Source: Stenotrophomonas acidaminiphila
Lineage (GTDB): Bacteria; Pseudomonadota; Gammaproteobacteria; Xanthomonadales; Xanthomonadaceae
Assembly (NCBI GenBank): GCA_002951995.1
Contig: CP019797.1
Location: 1,906,501-1,970,500, forward strand
DNA length: 64,000 nt
Reading direction: 5' to 3'
This document shows, in pieces, positions 9,387 to 19,254 of the stretch; position 1 is the first letter of the stretch, and every line of letters begins with the position of its first letter. The position numbers and the translations under genes are program-made. Under the pieces are notes generated by a model. The model ran no database searches. It worked only from the letters and a program-made list of their open reading frames with translations, and had not been told where the DNA came from.

Positions 9387-11783
9387 ATGCAGTGGATCAA
9401 GAACCTCAACCTGATGCCGAAGCTGATGCTCACCTTCGGCATCGTCCTGCTCGTGATGCTGATCCAGGGCATCGTGGCGTACCGCGGCCTGCACTCGCTG
9501 GACGGCGTCACCACCGAGATCGCGGACAAGCGCATGGCCGGCCTGCGCACCGGCGGCGAACTGGCCGGCATGGTCAGCGAGTACCGCAACGCCTCCTACC
9601 AGAGCCTGATCCGCGCCAGCAGCGACGTGAAGGCCGAGGCCAAGACCCGTGCCACCGAACTGCGCACGCACATCGACGAATCCATCGAGAAGTATTCCAA
9701 GCTGGTGGACAACCCGCAGCAGCGCAAGCTGCTGGATACCTTCGTCGCCGACTGGGAAGCCGCCAAGAAGTCCTATGACTCGGTGACCGAGCTGCTGGAG
9801 CTGGACCTGCCCGACGACGCCATCGACACCTTCGTCGGCGAGACCCGTGACCTGCACCGCAAGGCGTACGCTTCGCTGGACGCGCTGTCCTCGGACGAAA
9901 ATGCGCGCGCCCTGGCCGCCAGCGACCGTGCCGCCGACACCTATTCGGCCTCCGTCGCGGTCACCGTGATCGCGGTGCTGGTCGGCATCGGCGCCGGCCT
10001 GCTGCTGGCCTGGCTGTTCGCCCGCTCGCTGGTCGGCTCGATGCGCGGCGCGGTGGACGTGGCCAACGAGATCGCCAGCGGCAAGCTCGACGGCACCATC
10101 GACACCCGCCGCGCCGATGAGGTCGGCGAACTGCTGCGCGCCATGCAGCGCATGCAGCGCGACCTGCGCGAGCGCATCGAACGCGACCAGGCCGTGGCCG
10201 CGGAGAACCTGCGCATCCGCACCGCCCTGGACTACTCCTCCACCGGCGTGTACCTGACCGACAACGACCTGCAGATCGTCTACGCCAACCGGGCGCTGGC
10301 GCATACCCTGGAGCGCTACGCCGACGACGTCCGGACCGCGCTGGACCACTACGATGCCTCGCGCCCGCTGGTGGGCCAGCACGTGACCGCGCTGGAGTTC
10401 CGTGGCGAGATGGACCATGGCGTGCTCGACGCGCTGCAGCGCAACGGCGTGGCCTCGCGCGAAATGCGCTATGGCGACGCCCAGTTCGCGCAGACCATCT
10501 CGGCCATCCGCGACGATGCCGGCAGCGTGGTCGGCCATGTCGTCGAATGGCGCGACCGCACCACCGAAGCGATGGTGGAGCGCGAAGTGGCGCGGGTGAT
10601 CGATGCCGCCGCCGCGGGTGACCTCAGCGGCCGCATCGACACCGCCGGCAAGGACGGTTTCTTCCTGGAACTGGCGCGCCAGCTCAACAGCCTGCTCGAC
10701 GCCAACGCCAGCAGCCTGGCACAGATCTCCGACCTGCTGTCGGCGCTGTCGCAGGGCGACCTGACCGTGCGCATGCAGGGCGAGTTCCAGGGCGTGTTCG
10801 CCAGGATGCGCGACGACGCCAACGCCACCACCGAACAGCTGACCGCCATCGTCGGCCGCATCAAGCAGTCCACCGCCGCGATCAACGCCGCGGCCGGCGA
10901 GATCGCGTCGGGCAACAACGACCTCTCCCGCCGTACCGAGCAGCAGGCCGCCAACCTGGAGGAAACCGCCGCCTCGATGGAGGAACTGACCTCCACCGTG
11001 CGCCAGAACGCCGAGCACGCACGCCAGGCCAACCAGCTCGCCCAGGGCGCGGCCAACGTCGCCTCGCAGGGCGGCGAGGTGGTCGGCCAGGTGGTCACCA
11101 CGATGTCGGCCATCGAGGCTTCGTCCAAGAAGATCGCCGACATCATCAGCGTGATCGACGGCATCGCCTTCCAGACCAACATCCTGGCGCTCAACGCCGC
11201 GGTGGAAGCGGCGCGGGCCGGCGAACAGGGCCGCGGCTTCGCTGTGGTCGCCTCGGAAGTACGCACCCTGGCGCAGCGCTCGGCCGGCGCCGCCAAGGAG
11301 ATCAAGGAGCTGATCCAGGACTCGGTGGGCAAGGTCGGCGAAGGCTCGCAGCTGGTGCGTCGCGCCGGCAGCACCATGGGCGAGATCGTCAGCTCGGTGC
11401 AGCGGGTGACCGACATCATGGCCGAGATCTCGGCGGCCTCGCAGGAACAGAGCGCCGGCATCGAACAGGTCAACCAGACCGTCACCCAGATGGACGAGAC
11501 CACCCAGCAGAACGCCGCGCTGGTGGAGGAAGCCACCGCCGCCGCGCGTTCGATGGAAGAACAGGCCGCGCACCTGGCCGAGGCCGTGGCCCTGTTCCGG
11601 CTCGACGCACAGGATGCACCGGCCGCAACAGCCAGGCTGGCGCCGGCGGTGGTTGCCAACGCAGCACCGTCGGCACCGGCCCCGGCACCTGCAGTGGCAG
11701 CCAGCACGCCGCAACCCAGGCCCCGCGCCGCGGCCCGCGTGGCCGTCGCCGAGGCCGTTGATTCGGACTGGCAGGAATTCTGA
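9387..11783 (+). CDS. Methyl-accepting chemotaxis protein 4 (four-helix bundle sensor)
   Basis: Complete chemoreceptor of 798 residues; the ATG at 9387 has AGGAGA 10 bases upstream. A membrane helix (about 10-32) leads into an all-helical periplasmic 4HB_MCP-type sensor (about 35-185, with [20 protein letters not shown]). A second membrane helix (about 190-215), HAMP, PAS (about 275-395), a HAMP-like segment and the signalling hairpin follow. The Ala/Pro-rich tail ends in DWQEF, a probable CheR/CheB tether. Its signalling module is the most divergent of the five copies and its PAS domain differs clearly from those in MCP 1 and 3, so it is the older paralogue. The ligand is unknown. Confidence 0.95.
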   Translation: MQWIKNLNLMPKLMLTFGIVLLVMLIQGIVAYRGLHSLDGVTTEIADKRMAGLRTGGELAGMVSEYRNASYQSLIRASSDVKAEAKTRATELRTHIDESIEKYSKLVDNPQQRKLLDTFVADWEAAKKSYDSVTELLELDLPDDAIDTFVGETRDLHRKAYASLDALSSDENARALAASDRAADTYSASVAVTVIAVLVGIGAGLLLAWLFARSLVGSMRGAVDVANEIASGKLDGTIDTRRADEVGELLRAMQRMQRDLRERIERDQAVAAENLRIRTALDYSSTGVYLTDNDLQIVYANRALAHTLERYADDVRTALDHYDASRPLVGQHVTALEFRGEMDHGVLDALQRNGVASREMRYGDAQFAQTISAIRDDAGSVVGHVVEWRDRTTEAMVEREVARVIDAAAAGDLSGRIDTAGKDGFFLELARQLNSLLDANASSLAQISDLLSALSQGDLTVRMQGEFQGVFARMRDDANATTEQLTAIVGRIKQSTAAINAAAGEIASGNNDLSRRTEQQAANLEETAASMEELTSTVRQNAEHARQANQLAQGAANVASQGGEVVGQVVTTMSAIEASSKKIADIISVIDGIAFQTNILALNAAVEAARAGEQGRGFAVVASEVRTLAQRSAGAAKEIKELIQDSVGKVGEGSQLVRRAGSTMGEIVSSVQRVTDIMAEISAASQEQSAGIEQVNQTVTQMDETTQQNAALVEEATAAARSMEEQAAHLAEAVALFRLDAQDAPAATARLAPAVVANAAPSAPAPAPAVAASTPQPRPRAAARVAVAEAVDSDWQEF

Positions 11784-11790
11784 TCCACCC

Positions 11791-11818
11791 CAGAACCCCG
11801 GCGCATGCCGGGGTTCTG
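11791..11818 (+). terminator. Terminator-like hairpin after MCP 4
   Basis: A perfect 12-base-pair stem (CAGAACCCCGGC paired with GCCGGGGTTCTG) with a GCAT loop begins seven bases after the stop codon of MCP 4. No T-run follows. Confidence 0.65.
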
Positions 11819-11866
11819 CTGTCGGCCCGCGGCCCGGATGGCCCCCCCCGCCGGCGTTGCCATGGC

Positions 11867-11893
11867 TCAACTTGCGCGGGGCCTGGCCGATAT
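11867..11893 (+). promoter_or_regulatory. Probable sigma-28 promoter for MCP 5
   Basis: TCAA, 15 bases, then GCCGATAT, ending 67 bases before the MCP 5 start. Together with the hairpin at 11791 it suggests that MCP 5 and the following cheRDB genes form their own flagellar-regulated unit. Confidence 0.6.
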
Positions 11894-11960
11894 CCAGCAG
11901 TGAAACCCCGCCGCCGCATGCACCGTCGCGGCTGCCCTCCCCCTCCATTCCCTATCGCGC

Positions 11961-14111
11961 ATGAACATTCTCCGCATCTGGTCGAGCTTCATCTCCAACA
12001 TCACCGTACGTGCCAAGCTCAATCTGCTCACCGCCATCATCGCGGTCGGCGTGATCACGCTGGCGGTGGTCGCGGCGCGCATGCAGTACGTGGATCTCTA
12101 CGAAACCCGCAAGGTGTCGCTGCAGAGCGACGTGGAACTGGCCTATGGCGTGCTGGACCACTACGCGGCGCGCGCCAAGGACGGCACCCTGCCGCTGGAA
12201 CGCGCCCAGGCCGAGGCGATGGCCGCGCTGGAAGCCATGCGCGCCAAGGGCGACTCCAGTTACTTCAACATCTACAGCGCCGACTACGTGGTGCTGATGC
12301 ACCCGTTCCGCAAGGACCTGGTCGGCAAGGACATGGGGGACTTCCGCAGCGAGGATGGCGTGCGCATGTACCACGACCAGGTCGAGGTGGCCAAAAGCGG
12401 CGGCGGCTACGTCGGCTACGCCTGGCCCAAGCCCGGCCAGACCAAACCGATCCCCAAGCTCGCCTATGCGGGCATGTACAAGCCCTGGAACTGGGTGGTC
12501 TCCACCGGCGTCTACATGGACGACGTGCAGTCCCAGGCGCTGCGCTTCACCGGCATCATGACCGTCGCCGGCGGCGCGCTGGTGCTGCTGGTGTTCGCGC
12601 TGAGCTGGGTGATCGGCAGCCGCATCGTGCTGCCGCTGCGCAAGGCCACGGCCGTCGCCGACGCCATCGCCGGCGGACGCCTGGACAACGCCATCGCCCA
12701 GACCTCGCGCGATGAGCCCGGCCAGCTGCTGGGCAGCATGCAGCGCATGCAGGCGCAGCTGCAGGCGGTGATCGCCGCGCAGCGCGAGATGGAGCGCCAG
12801 CACGACGCCGGCATCATCAGCTACCGCATGGACCAGGCCGCGTTCCCCGGCGACTACGGGGTGATGGTCGCCGGCACCAACCAGCTGGTCGGCAACCACA
12901 TCGGGGTCAAGATGCAGGTGATCGAGCTGGCCCAGCGCTATGCCGTGGGCGACCTGACCCGCGACATGCCGGCGCTGCCCGGCGAGAAGGCCGAGATCAC
13001 CGAGACCATGGCCACCATCAAGCGCAACCTCACCGCCATCAGCAGCGAAATCCGCCGCCTCAGCGGCGCCGCCGCCGCCGGCGATTTCAGCCAGCGCGGC
13101 GACGAGCAGCGCTTCGAGCATGATTTCCGGCAGATGGTGCACAACCTCAACGCGATGATGGAGGCCACCGACCACAGCCTGGCGCAGACCTCCAGCCTGC
13201 TGCAGGCCATCGCCCGCGGCGACCTGACCGCGCGCATGCACGGCGAGTTCCAGGGCGTGTTCGCGCGGATGCGCGACGACGCCAACGCCACCGTGGCGCA
13301 GCTGACCTCGATCGTCGGCCGCATCCAGCAGGCCGCGGCCAGCATCAACCTGGCCGCCTCGGAGATCGCCACCGGCAACAACGACCTCTCCCGCCGCACC
13401 GAGCAGCAGGCCGCCAACCTGGAGGAAACCGCCGCCTCGATGGAGGAACTGACCTCCACCGTGCGCCAGAACGCCGAGCACGCGCGCCAGGCCAACCAGC
13501 TCGCCCAGGGCGCGGCCGGGGTCGCCTCGCAGGGCGGCCAGGTGGTCGGCCAGGTGGTCACCACCATGGCCGACATCGAGGCCTCCTCGAAGAAGATCGC
13601 CGACATCATCAGCGTGATCGACGGCATCGCCTTCCAGACCAACATCCTGGCGCTCAACGCCGCGGTGGAAGCGGCCCGTGCCGGCGAACAGGGCCGTGGC
13701 TTCGCCGTGGTCGCCTCGGAAGTGCGCACCCTGGCGCAGCGTTCGGCCGGCGCCGCCAAGGAGATCAAGGAACTGATCGAGAATTCGGTGGACAAGGTTT
13801 CCGAAGGCTCGGCGCTGGTCCACCAGGCCGGCAGCACCATGGGCGAGATCGTGACCTCGGTGCAGCGGGTGACCGACATCATGGCCGAGATCTCGGCCGC
13901 CTCGCAGGAACAGAGCGCCGGCATCGAACAGGTCAACCAGACCGTCACCCAGATGGACGAGACCACCCAGCAGAACGCCGCGCTGGTGGAGGAAGCCACC
14001 GCCGCCGCGCGCGCGATGGAGGAACAGGCCATGCTGCTGACCGACGCGGTGTCGGCGTTCCGCCTGCAGGCGTCCGCGCGCGCGCCGCACGACCTGGCAC
14101 TGGCCAGCTGA
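11961..14111 (+). CDS. Methyl-accepting chemotaxis protein 5 (sCache, no tether pentapeptide)
   Basis: Complete chemoreceptor of 716 residues. A membrane helix (about 20-40) is followed by a periplasmic single-Cache domain (motifs [17 protein letters not shown] and [14 protein letters not shown]). A second membrane helix (about 195-215), several HAMP-like segments and the signalling hairpin follow, with no PAS domain. Unlike the other four receptors it has no WQEF end; it stops with a short tail (HDLALAS). It is therefore expected to depend on neighbouring receptors for CheR and CheB access. Its HAMP-like region ([16 protein letters not shown]) is closely related to that of MCP 2, so the gene looks like a mosaic. 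cheR starts 10 bases downstream. Confidence 0.95.
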   Translation: MNILRIWSSFISNITVRAKLNLLTAIIAVGVITLAVVAARMQYVDLYETRKVSLQSDVELAYGVLDHYAARAKDGTLPLERAQAEAMAALEAMRAKGDSSYFNIYSADYVVLMHPFRKDLVGKDMGDFRSEDGVRMYHDQVEVAKSGGGYVGYAWPKPGQTKPIPKLAYAGMYKPWNWVVSTGVYMDDVQSQALRFTGIMTVAGGALVLLVFALSWVIGSRIVLPLRKATAVADAIAGGRLDNAIAQTSRDEPGQLLGSMQRMQAQLQAVIAAQREMERQHDAGIISYRMDQAAFPGDYGVMVAGTNQLVGNHIGVKMQVIELAQRYAVGDLTRDMPALPGEKAEITETMATIKRNLTAISSEIRRLSGAAAAGDFSQRGDEQRFEHDFRQMVHNLNAMMEATDHSLAQTSSLLQAIARGDLTARMHGEFQGVFARMRDDANATVAQLTSIVGRIQQAAASINLAASEIATGNNDLSRRTEQQAANLEETAASMEELTSTVRQNAEHARQANQLAQGAAGVASQGGQVVGQVVTTMADIEASSKKIADIISVIDGIAFQTNILALNAAVEAARAGEQGRGFAVVASEVRTLAQRSAGAAKEIKELIENSVDKVSEGSALVHQAGSTMGEIVTSVQRVTDIMAEISAASQEQSAGIEQVNQTVTQMDETTQQNAALVEEATAAARAMEEQAMLLTDAVSAFRLQASARAPHDLALAS

Positions 14112-14120
14112 GGTCGCCCG

Positions 14121-14966
14121 GTGTCCCTGCCCGCTCCCGCCTCCCGCGATTTCGAGTTCAACGACCGCGACTTCCGCCGTGTCTGCGAGCTGATCCACAA
14201 GCGTGCCGGCATCGCGCTGGCGCCGGCCAAGCGCGACATGGTGTACGGCCGCCTGTCGCGGCGGCTGCGCGCCCTGGGCCTGCACTCGTTCCAGGACTAC
14301 CTGGACCAGCTCGAGCGCGACGGCGGCGATGAGTGGCAGGCGTTCACCAACGCGCTGACCACCAACCTGACCTCGTTCTTCCGCGAGCCGCACCACTTCG
14401 AGAAGCTGCGCGAGGAACTGCTGGCGCGCGCGCACCGCGCGCCGCTGCAGATCTGGTCGTGCGCGGCCTCCACCGGCGAGGAGCCGTACTCGCTGGCGAT
14501 CACCGCCTGCGAAGCGTTCGGCACCCTCACCCCGCCGGTCCGCATCCTCGCCACCGACGTCGATACCCAGGTGCTGGCCACCGGCGCGCAGGGCGTTTAC
14601 CCGCTCGAGCGCATCGCCGGGCTCGATCCGGCGCTCAAGCGCCGCTACTTCCAGCGTGGCACCGGCCCCAACGAGGGCAAGTGCCGGGTGCTGCCGGCGC
14701 TGCGCAGGCTGATCGAGTTCCGCCAGCTCAACCTGCTGGCCCCGCGCTACGACGTCGGCGGGCCCTACGACGCGCTGTTCTGCCGCAACGTGATGATCTA
14801 TTTCGACAAGCCCACCCAGCGCGGCATCCTGTCGCGGCTGGTGCAGCACATGGGCGACGACGGCCTGCTCTATACCGGCCATTCCGAGAACTACCTGCAC
14901 GCGGCCGACCTGATCCAGCCGTGCGGGCGCACCCTGTACCGGCGCGTGCCCGGAGCCGGCGCATGA
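14121..14966 (+). CDS. cheR: Chemotaxis protein methyltransferase CheR
   Basis: A 281-residue enzyme that transfers methyl groups from S-adenosylmethionine to glutamates in receptor signalling helices. An N-terminal helical domain (about 10-75) is followed by the SAM-binding fold with [14 protein letters not shown] (about 115-128) and FCRNVMIYF (about 217-225). A GTG start at 14121 is used, 10 bases after MCP 5. Its last bases overlap the cheD start (ATGA), which implies translational coupling. The WQEF ends on four receptors are probable docking sites for its beta-subdomain. Confidence 0.95.
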   Translation: MSLPAPASRDFEFNDRDFRRVCELIHKRAGIALAPAKRDMVYGRLSRRLRALGLHSFQDYLDQLERDGGDEWQAFTNALTTNLTSFFREPHHFEKLREELLARAHRAPLQIWSCAASTGEEPYSLAITACEAFGTLTPPVRILATDVDTQVLATGAQGVYPLERIAGLDPALKRRYFQRGTGPNEGKCRVLPALRRLIEFRQLNLLAPRYDVGGPYDALFCRNVMIYFDKPTQRGILSRLVQHMGDDGLLYTGHSENYLHAADLIQPCGRTLYRRVPGAGA

Positions 14967-15559
14967 GCCTGCCCGCCCACGCCGACGACGTGATGCGCTA
15001 CCGCGACACGCGGTTCCAGACCATTGCCGCCAAACTGCTGCCCACCCAGTACCTGGTGGTGGATGACGACACCGCGCTGACCACCACCCTGGGCTCGTGC
15101 GTGGCGGCCTGCATCCGCGACCCGGTGCTCAAGATCGGTGGCATGAACCATTTCCTGCTGCCCGACGGCAACGTCGGCGATGGCGCCCCGGCGCGTTATG
15201 GCAGCTATGCGATGGAACTGCTGATCAATGACCTGCTCAAGCGCGGCGCCCACCGCAAGCGCCTGGAGGCCAAGGTGTTCGGCGGCGCCAACGTGCTCAA
15301 GGGCTTCACCAGCAACCCGGTCGGCACCCGCAACGCCGAGTTCGTGCGCCAGTACCTGCGTGCCGAGCACATCCCGGTGATCGCTGAAGACCTGCTCGGC
15401 ATCCACCCGCGCAAGGTCTGGTTCTTCCCGCAGACCGGCCGGGTGGTGGTGCAGCGCCTGCCGCATGCGCACGAAGCCGAAGTCGCCGCCGCCGAATCGG
15501 CCGTGCGCGCCCGCCTGTCCAAGGCCCCGGTCACCGGTGGCGTGGAGCTGTTCGAATGA
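14963..15559 (+). CDS. cheD: Chemoreceptor glutamine deamidase CheD
   Basis: A 198-residue member of the CheD family, which converts specific receptor glutamines to glutamate and so adjusts receptor activity and methylation sites. The expected catalytic motifs are present: the nucleophile in [11 protein letters not shown] (Cys about 44-46) and the histidine in GGMNHFLLP (about 60). It overlaps cheR at its start and cheB at its end by four bases each (ATGA), so cheR-cheD-cheB form a tightly coupled operon. Confidence 0.95.
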   Translation: MSLPAHADDVMRYRDTRFQTIAAKLLPTQYLVVDDDTALTTTLGSCVAACIRDPVLKIGGMNHFLLPDGNVGDGAPARYGSYAMELLINDLLKRGAHRKRLEAKVFGGANVLKGFTSNPVGTRNAEFVRQYLRAEHIPVIAEDLLGIHPRKVWFFPQTGRVVVQRLPHAHEAEVAAAESAVRARLSKAPVTGGVELFE

Positions 15560-16632
15560 GCCTGCAAGCCCCCTGCCGCGTTCTGGTGGTCGACGACTCG
15601 GCGCTGGTCCGGCAGATCCTGTCCGATCTGCTGGCGCGCGACCCCGGCATCGAGGTGGTCGGTACCGCGTCCGACCCGTTGATCGCGCGCGAGAAGATCA
15701 AGCGCCTGAACCCGGACGTGCTGACCCTGGACGTGGAAATGCCGCGCATGGACGGGCTGGCGTTCCTCGAAAACCTGATGCGCCTGCATCCACTGCCGGT
15801 GGTCATGGTGTCGTCGCTGACCGAGCGCGGCGCCGACACCACGCTGCAGGCACTGGCGCTGGGCGCGGTGGATTTCGTGGCCAAGCCCAAGCTCGACGTG
15901 GCCCGTGGCCTGGAAAGCTACGCCGCCGAGATCTGCGCCAAGGTCAAGATGGCCGCGCGCTCGCGGGTGCGGGCGCTGGCGGTCCCGGCGCAGGCCAGGC
16001 GCACCCTGGACACGATCGCCCCCAGCGCGGCCGGCGCCTCGTCGCTGAAGTTCCGCACCACCGACCGCCTGATCGCCATCGGCGCCTCGGCCGGCGGCAC
16101 CGAAGCCCTGCGCGTGGTGCTGGAAATGATGCCCGCCGACGCCCCGGCCATCGTCCTCACCCAGCACCTGCCGGCCAGTTTCAGCACCGCCTTCGCCGAG
16201 CGCCTGGACCGCCACTCGGCGATGTCGGTGCGCGAGGCCAGCGATGGCGAAGCGATCCTGCCCGGCCATGCCTACCTGCCGGCCGGTGGCCGCCACCTGC
16301 GCATCATCCGCGACGGTGCGCGCTGGCGCTGCCGCATCGACGACACCCCGCCGGTGAACCTGCACAAGCCGGCGGTGGACGTGCTGTTCCGTTCGGTGGC
16401 GCAGAACGCCGGCGCCAACGCCATCGGCGCCATCCTCACCGGCATGGGCGACGACGGCGCGCGCGGGCTGCTGGAAATGAAGCAGGCCGGCGCCCGTACC
16501 CTGGTGCAGGACGAAGCCAGCAGCGTGGTCTGGGGGATGCCCGGCGCGGCGTTCAAACTCGGGGCCGCCGACGAGGTGGTGCCACTGGAGCAGGTCGCCG
16601 CGCGCCTGCTGGCCTGGGCGCAACAGGGGTAA
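15556..16632 (+). CDS. cheB: Chemotaxis methylesterase/response regulator CheB
   Basis: A 358-residue two-domain protein. An N-terminal receiver domain (about 5-125) contains the acidic pocket VVDDS and phospho-acceptor aspartate in [12 protein letters not shown], followed by a linker. The C-terminal methylesterase domain (about 170-355) carries the catalytic serine in IGASAGG, histidine in TQHLP and aspartate in TGMGDDGA. It removes receptor methyl groups when phosphorylated by CheA, giving adaptation together with CheR. It stops three bases before the next gene, which is probably cotranscribed. Confidence 0.96.
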   Translation: MSLQAPCRVLVVDDSALVRQILSDLLARDPGIEVVGTASDPLIAREKIKRLNPDVLTLDVEMPRMDGLAFLENLMRLHPLPVVMVSSLTERGADTTLQALALGAVDFVAKPKLDVARGLESYAAEICAKVKMAARSRVRALAVPAQARRTLDTIAPSAAGASSLKFRTTDRLIAIGASAGGTEALRVVLEMMPADAPAIVLTQHLPASFSTAFAERLDRHSAMSVREASDGEAILPGHAYLPAGGRHLRIIRDGARWRCRIDDTPPVNLHKPAVDVLFRSVAQNAGANAIGAILTGMGDDGARGLLEMKQAGARTLVQDEASSVVWGMPGAAFKLGAADEVVPLEQVAARLLAWAQQG

Positions 16633-16635
16633 GCC

Positions 16636-19161
16636 ATGTCGCGCGCCGACCCGCCCGGGCCACAGGCAGCGGCCACCGCGGCGGCCGCCACCGCCGCCGA
16701 CACGGCACTGCGCCATTGCCTGCAGGACGCGCCGGACGGCATCGTGCTGCTCGACCGCGACGGGCGGATGGTGTTCGGCAACGGCAAGGCCTGCGAAATG
16801 CTCGGCCTCGGCGGCAGCGCCGACACGGCGCCGCTGCCGGACCTGCTGACGCCCGAGGAGCGTGAACGCTGGCTGCAGGCGCCACCCGCGCCGCTGCTGC
16901 TGGCCGCGCAGGCACGCCCGGGGCGGCCCGGCGACCTGTGGCTGTGCGCCGGCGAAGGCTGCCTGCGCGGCATGGCGGTGCTGCGCCCCGCCGACGCGCG
17001 CATGCACGAGCAGGCGCACATCCACCTGTTGTCGCAGGCGCTGGACAGCAGCGACAACGCGATCTTCCTGTGCGACGGCCAGTCGCGCATCCGTTACGTC
17101 AATGCCGGTTTCTCGCGCATGCTCGGCTATGCGCCGGAGGAAGCGCTGGGCAAGCTGCCGCGCGAACTGATCAGCGGCCCGCATACCGACGTGGCCACGC
17201 TGGACCGGCTGGGCGAGGAGCACCGCGCCGGCCGCGCCCACCGCGACCACCTGCTGGGCTACTGCAAGGACGGCAGCCCGCTGTGGCTGTCGGTGGTGGC
17301 CACGCCGCTGGCCGATGCCAGCGGCAGCCTGGTCAACGTGTTCACCGACATCACCGAGGCCAAGACCCACGAGGTCCTCAACGGCAAGGTGCTGGACGCG
17401 CTGGTGCGCGAAGAGCCGCTGGCGATGACCATGGCGCTGATGTGCCAGGAGGTCGAGCGGGTCGCGCCCGACCTGCGCGTGGTGGTGACCCGCAGCGAAC
17501 CCGACGGGCAGTTGTGCACCCTGGCCGCGCCGGCCCCGCTGATGGCCGCCGGCACCTGCGGCTGGGAGCACCCGGCGTGCATGCAGGCGCTGCGCCGCGG
17601 GCGCGCGGTGGTCATCGAGGACATCGCCAGTGCGCCGCTGTTCGACAGCCAGCGCGACGCGCTGCTGGCCCTGGGCCTGCGCGCGTGCTGGTCCAACCCG
17701 ATCCGTTCCACCGCCGGCCAGGTGCTGGGCACGCTGGCCTTCCATTGCCACCGCCCGGGCCCACCGACGGCCTGGCACCGGCGCCTGGCGGAGCTGTGCC
17801 TGCACCTGTGCGCGCTGGCGCTGGAACGCGAACAGGCGCGCTCGCGCATGCACCGGCTGGCGTTCTACGACGTTCTCACCGGGCTGCCCAACCGGCTGAT
17901 GTTCAACGCGCTCAGCGAGCAGCCGCTGATGCAGGCCGAACAGCAGGACACGCCGATGGCGCTGTTGTTCGTGACCCTGGACCGCTTCAAGCGCATCAAC
18001 GAAAGCCAGGGCCACGCCGCCGGCGACGGCCTGCTGCGCGACCTGGCGCGGCGCCTGCACGACATCGCCGGCCCGGAATCGGTGGTCGCCCGCCAGGTGG
18101 CCGACGAGTTCACCCTGCTGGTGCCGGGCTGCGCGCAGCACCAGGCCGTGGCGCTGTGCGAACGGCTGCTGGCGATGATCGCCGCGCCCACCGTGGTCGG
18201 CAGCATGACCCTGCACGCCAGCGCCAGCATCGGCGTGGCGATGTACCCGGACGACGGCCGCGCCCTGGAGACGCTGCTGCGGCATGCCGACCTGGCCATG
18301 CGCCGGGCCAAGGACGAGGGCGGCGGGCGCTTCCGCTTCTTCAGCGCGGACATGAACCGCCTGGCGCAGGAACGGCTGCTGCTGGAAGCCACGCTGCGCG
18401 ACTCGCTGCGCCAGGGCGGCCTGCGCCTGCACTACCAGCCGCAGGTGCATGCCGATGGCCGCGGCCTCTACGGCGTGGAGGCACTGCTGCGCTGGCGCCA
18501 CCCGCACCTGGGCGACATTCCGCCGTCGCGCTTCGTGCCGCTGGCCGAAGAGTGCGGGCTGATGGCCGAGCTCAGCCACTGGGTGATGGAGGAAGCCTGC
18601 CGCCAGCATGCCGACTGGCGTCGCCGCGGGCTGGACATCCCGCGGGTCGCGGTCAACCTCTCGGCCAGCGCCTTCGAGCTGCCCTCGCTGGCCGAGCAGG
18701 TGCGGCGGCTGCTCGAGCGCCACCAGCAGCCAGCGGACACCCTGGTGCTGGAGATCACCGAGGGGGTGATGCTCTCGGCGCAGCCGCAGGTGCCCGCCAA
18801 CCTGCACGCGCTGCACGCGCTCGGGGTGCGGCTGTCGCTGGACGATTTCGGCACCGGCTATTCCAGCCTCAGCCACCTGCACCGGCTTCCGATCAGCGAG
18901 ATGAAGCTGGACCGCAGCTTCATCAGCGAGATCGGGCACGACCCGGCCGCCGGCGCGTTGATCCTGTCGGTGCTGCGCATCGGCGAGAGCCTGGGCAAGC
19001 ACGTGGTCGCCGAAGGCGTGGAAACCGAGGACCAGCGCCGGTTCCTGGTGGACAACGGCTCGCCGGTGCTGCAGGGCTACCTGTTCTCGCCGGCCCTGTC
19101 CGCCAACGCCCTGGAGCAATGGCTGGGCGAACAGGCGTACGCCCGCCCGCCGCGGGGCTGA
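16636..19161 (+). CDS. PAS-PAS-GAF-GGDEF-EAL protein, probable c-di-GMP phosphodiesterase
   Basis: An 841-residue cytoplasmic signalling protein without visible membrane segments. In order: a weak PAS (about 25-90), a clear PAS (about 130-245), a GAF-like domain (about 250-405), a GGDEF domain (about 410-570) and an EAL domain (about 585-830). The cyclase signature is degenerate (VADEF in place of GGDEF), so cyclase activity is unlikely. The EAL residues look complete: GVEALLRW, NLSAS, EITEGV, DDFGTGYSSL, KLDRSFI, AEGVET and LQGY. It should therefore hydrolyse cyclic di-GMP, with the dead GGDEF possibly sensing GTP. It starts three bases after cheB, so local cyclic di-GMP is probably tied to chemotaxis and opposes the YcgR brake. 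Confidence 0.9.
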   Translation: MSRADPPGPQAAATAAAATAADTALRHCLQDAPDGIVLLDRDGRMVFGNGKACEMLGLGGSADTAPLPDLLTPEERERWLQAPPAPLLLAAQARPGRPGDLWLCAGEGCLRGMAVLRPADARMHEQAHIHLLSQALDSSDNAIFLCDGQSRIRYVNAGFSRMLGYAPEEALGKLPRELISGPHTDVATLDRLGEEHRAGRAHRDHLLGYCKDGSPLWLSVVATPLADASGSLVNVFTDITEAKTHEVLNGKVLDALVREEPLAMTMALMCQEVERVAPDLRVVVTRSEPDGQLCTLAAPAPLMAAGTCGWEHPACMQALRRGRAVVIEDIASAPLFDSQRDALLALGLRACWSNPIRSTAGQVLGTLAFHCHRPGPPTAWHRRLAELCLHLCALALEREQARSRMHRLAFYDVLTGLPNRLMFNALSEQPLMQAEQQDTPMALLFVTLDRFKRINESQGHAAGDGLLRDLARRLHDIAGPESVVARQVADEFTLLVPGCAQHQAVALCERLLAMIAAPTVVGSMTLHASASIGVAMYPDDGRALETLLRHADLAMRRAKDEGGGRFRFFSADMNRLAQERLLLEATLRDSLRQGGLRLHYQPQVHADGRGLYGVEALLRWRHPHLGDIPPSRFVPLAEECGLMAELSHWVMEEACRQHADWRRRGLDIPRVAVNLSASAFELPSLAEQVRRLLERHQQPADTLVLEITEGVMLSAQPQVPANLHALHALGVRLSLDDFGTGYSSLSHLHRLPISEMKLDRSFISEIGHDPAAGALILSVLRIGESLGKHVVAEGVETEDQRRFLVDNGSPVLQGYLFSPALSANALEQWLGEQAYARPPRG

Positions 19162-19254
19162 GCGCCACGGCCACCGCCGCCGCCTGGTGGCGCGCCACCG
19201 GCACCACGGAAGGCCGATAATGCGCCCGCACCGCTGTTGCCCGAGGAACACCCC

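Noticed and set aside
1051-14029. Repeated blocks as a possible CRISPR or transposon family
   Set aside because: The repeats are in-frame coding segments of paralogous receptors, too long and widely spaced for CRISPR and without terminal repeats.
19213-19220. GCCGATAA before yggS as a sigma-28 -10 element
   Set aside because: No TAAA-like -35 at the right spacing (GCCA instead). The internal GATAAT fits a housekeeping -10 better.
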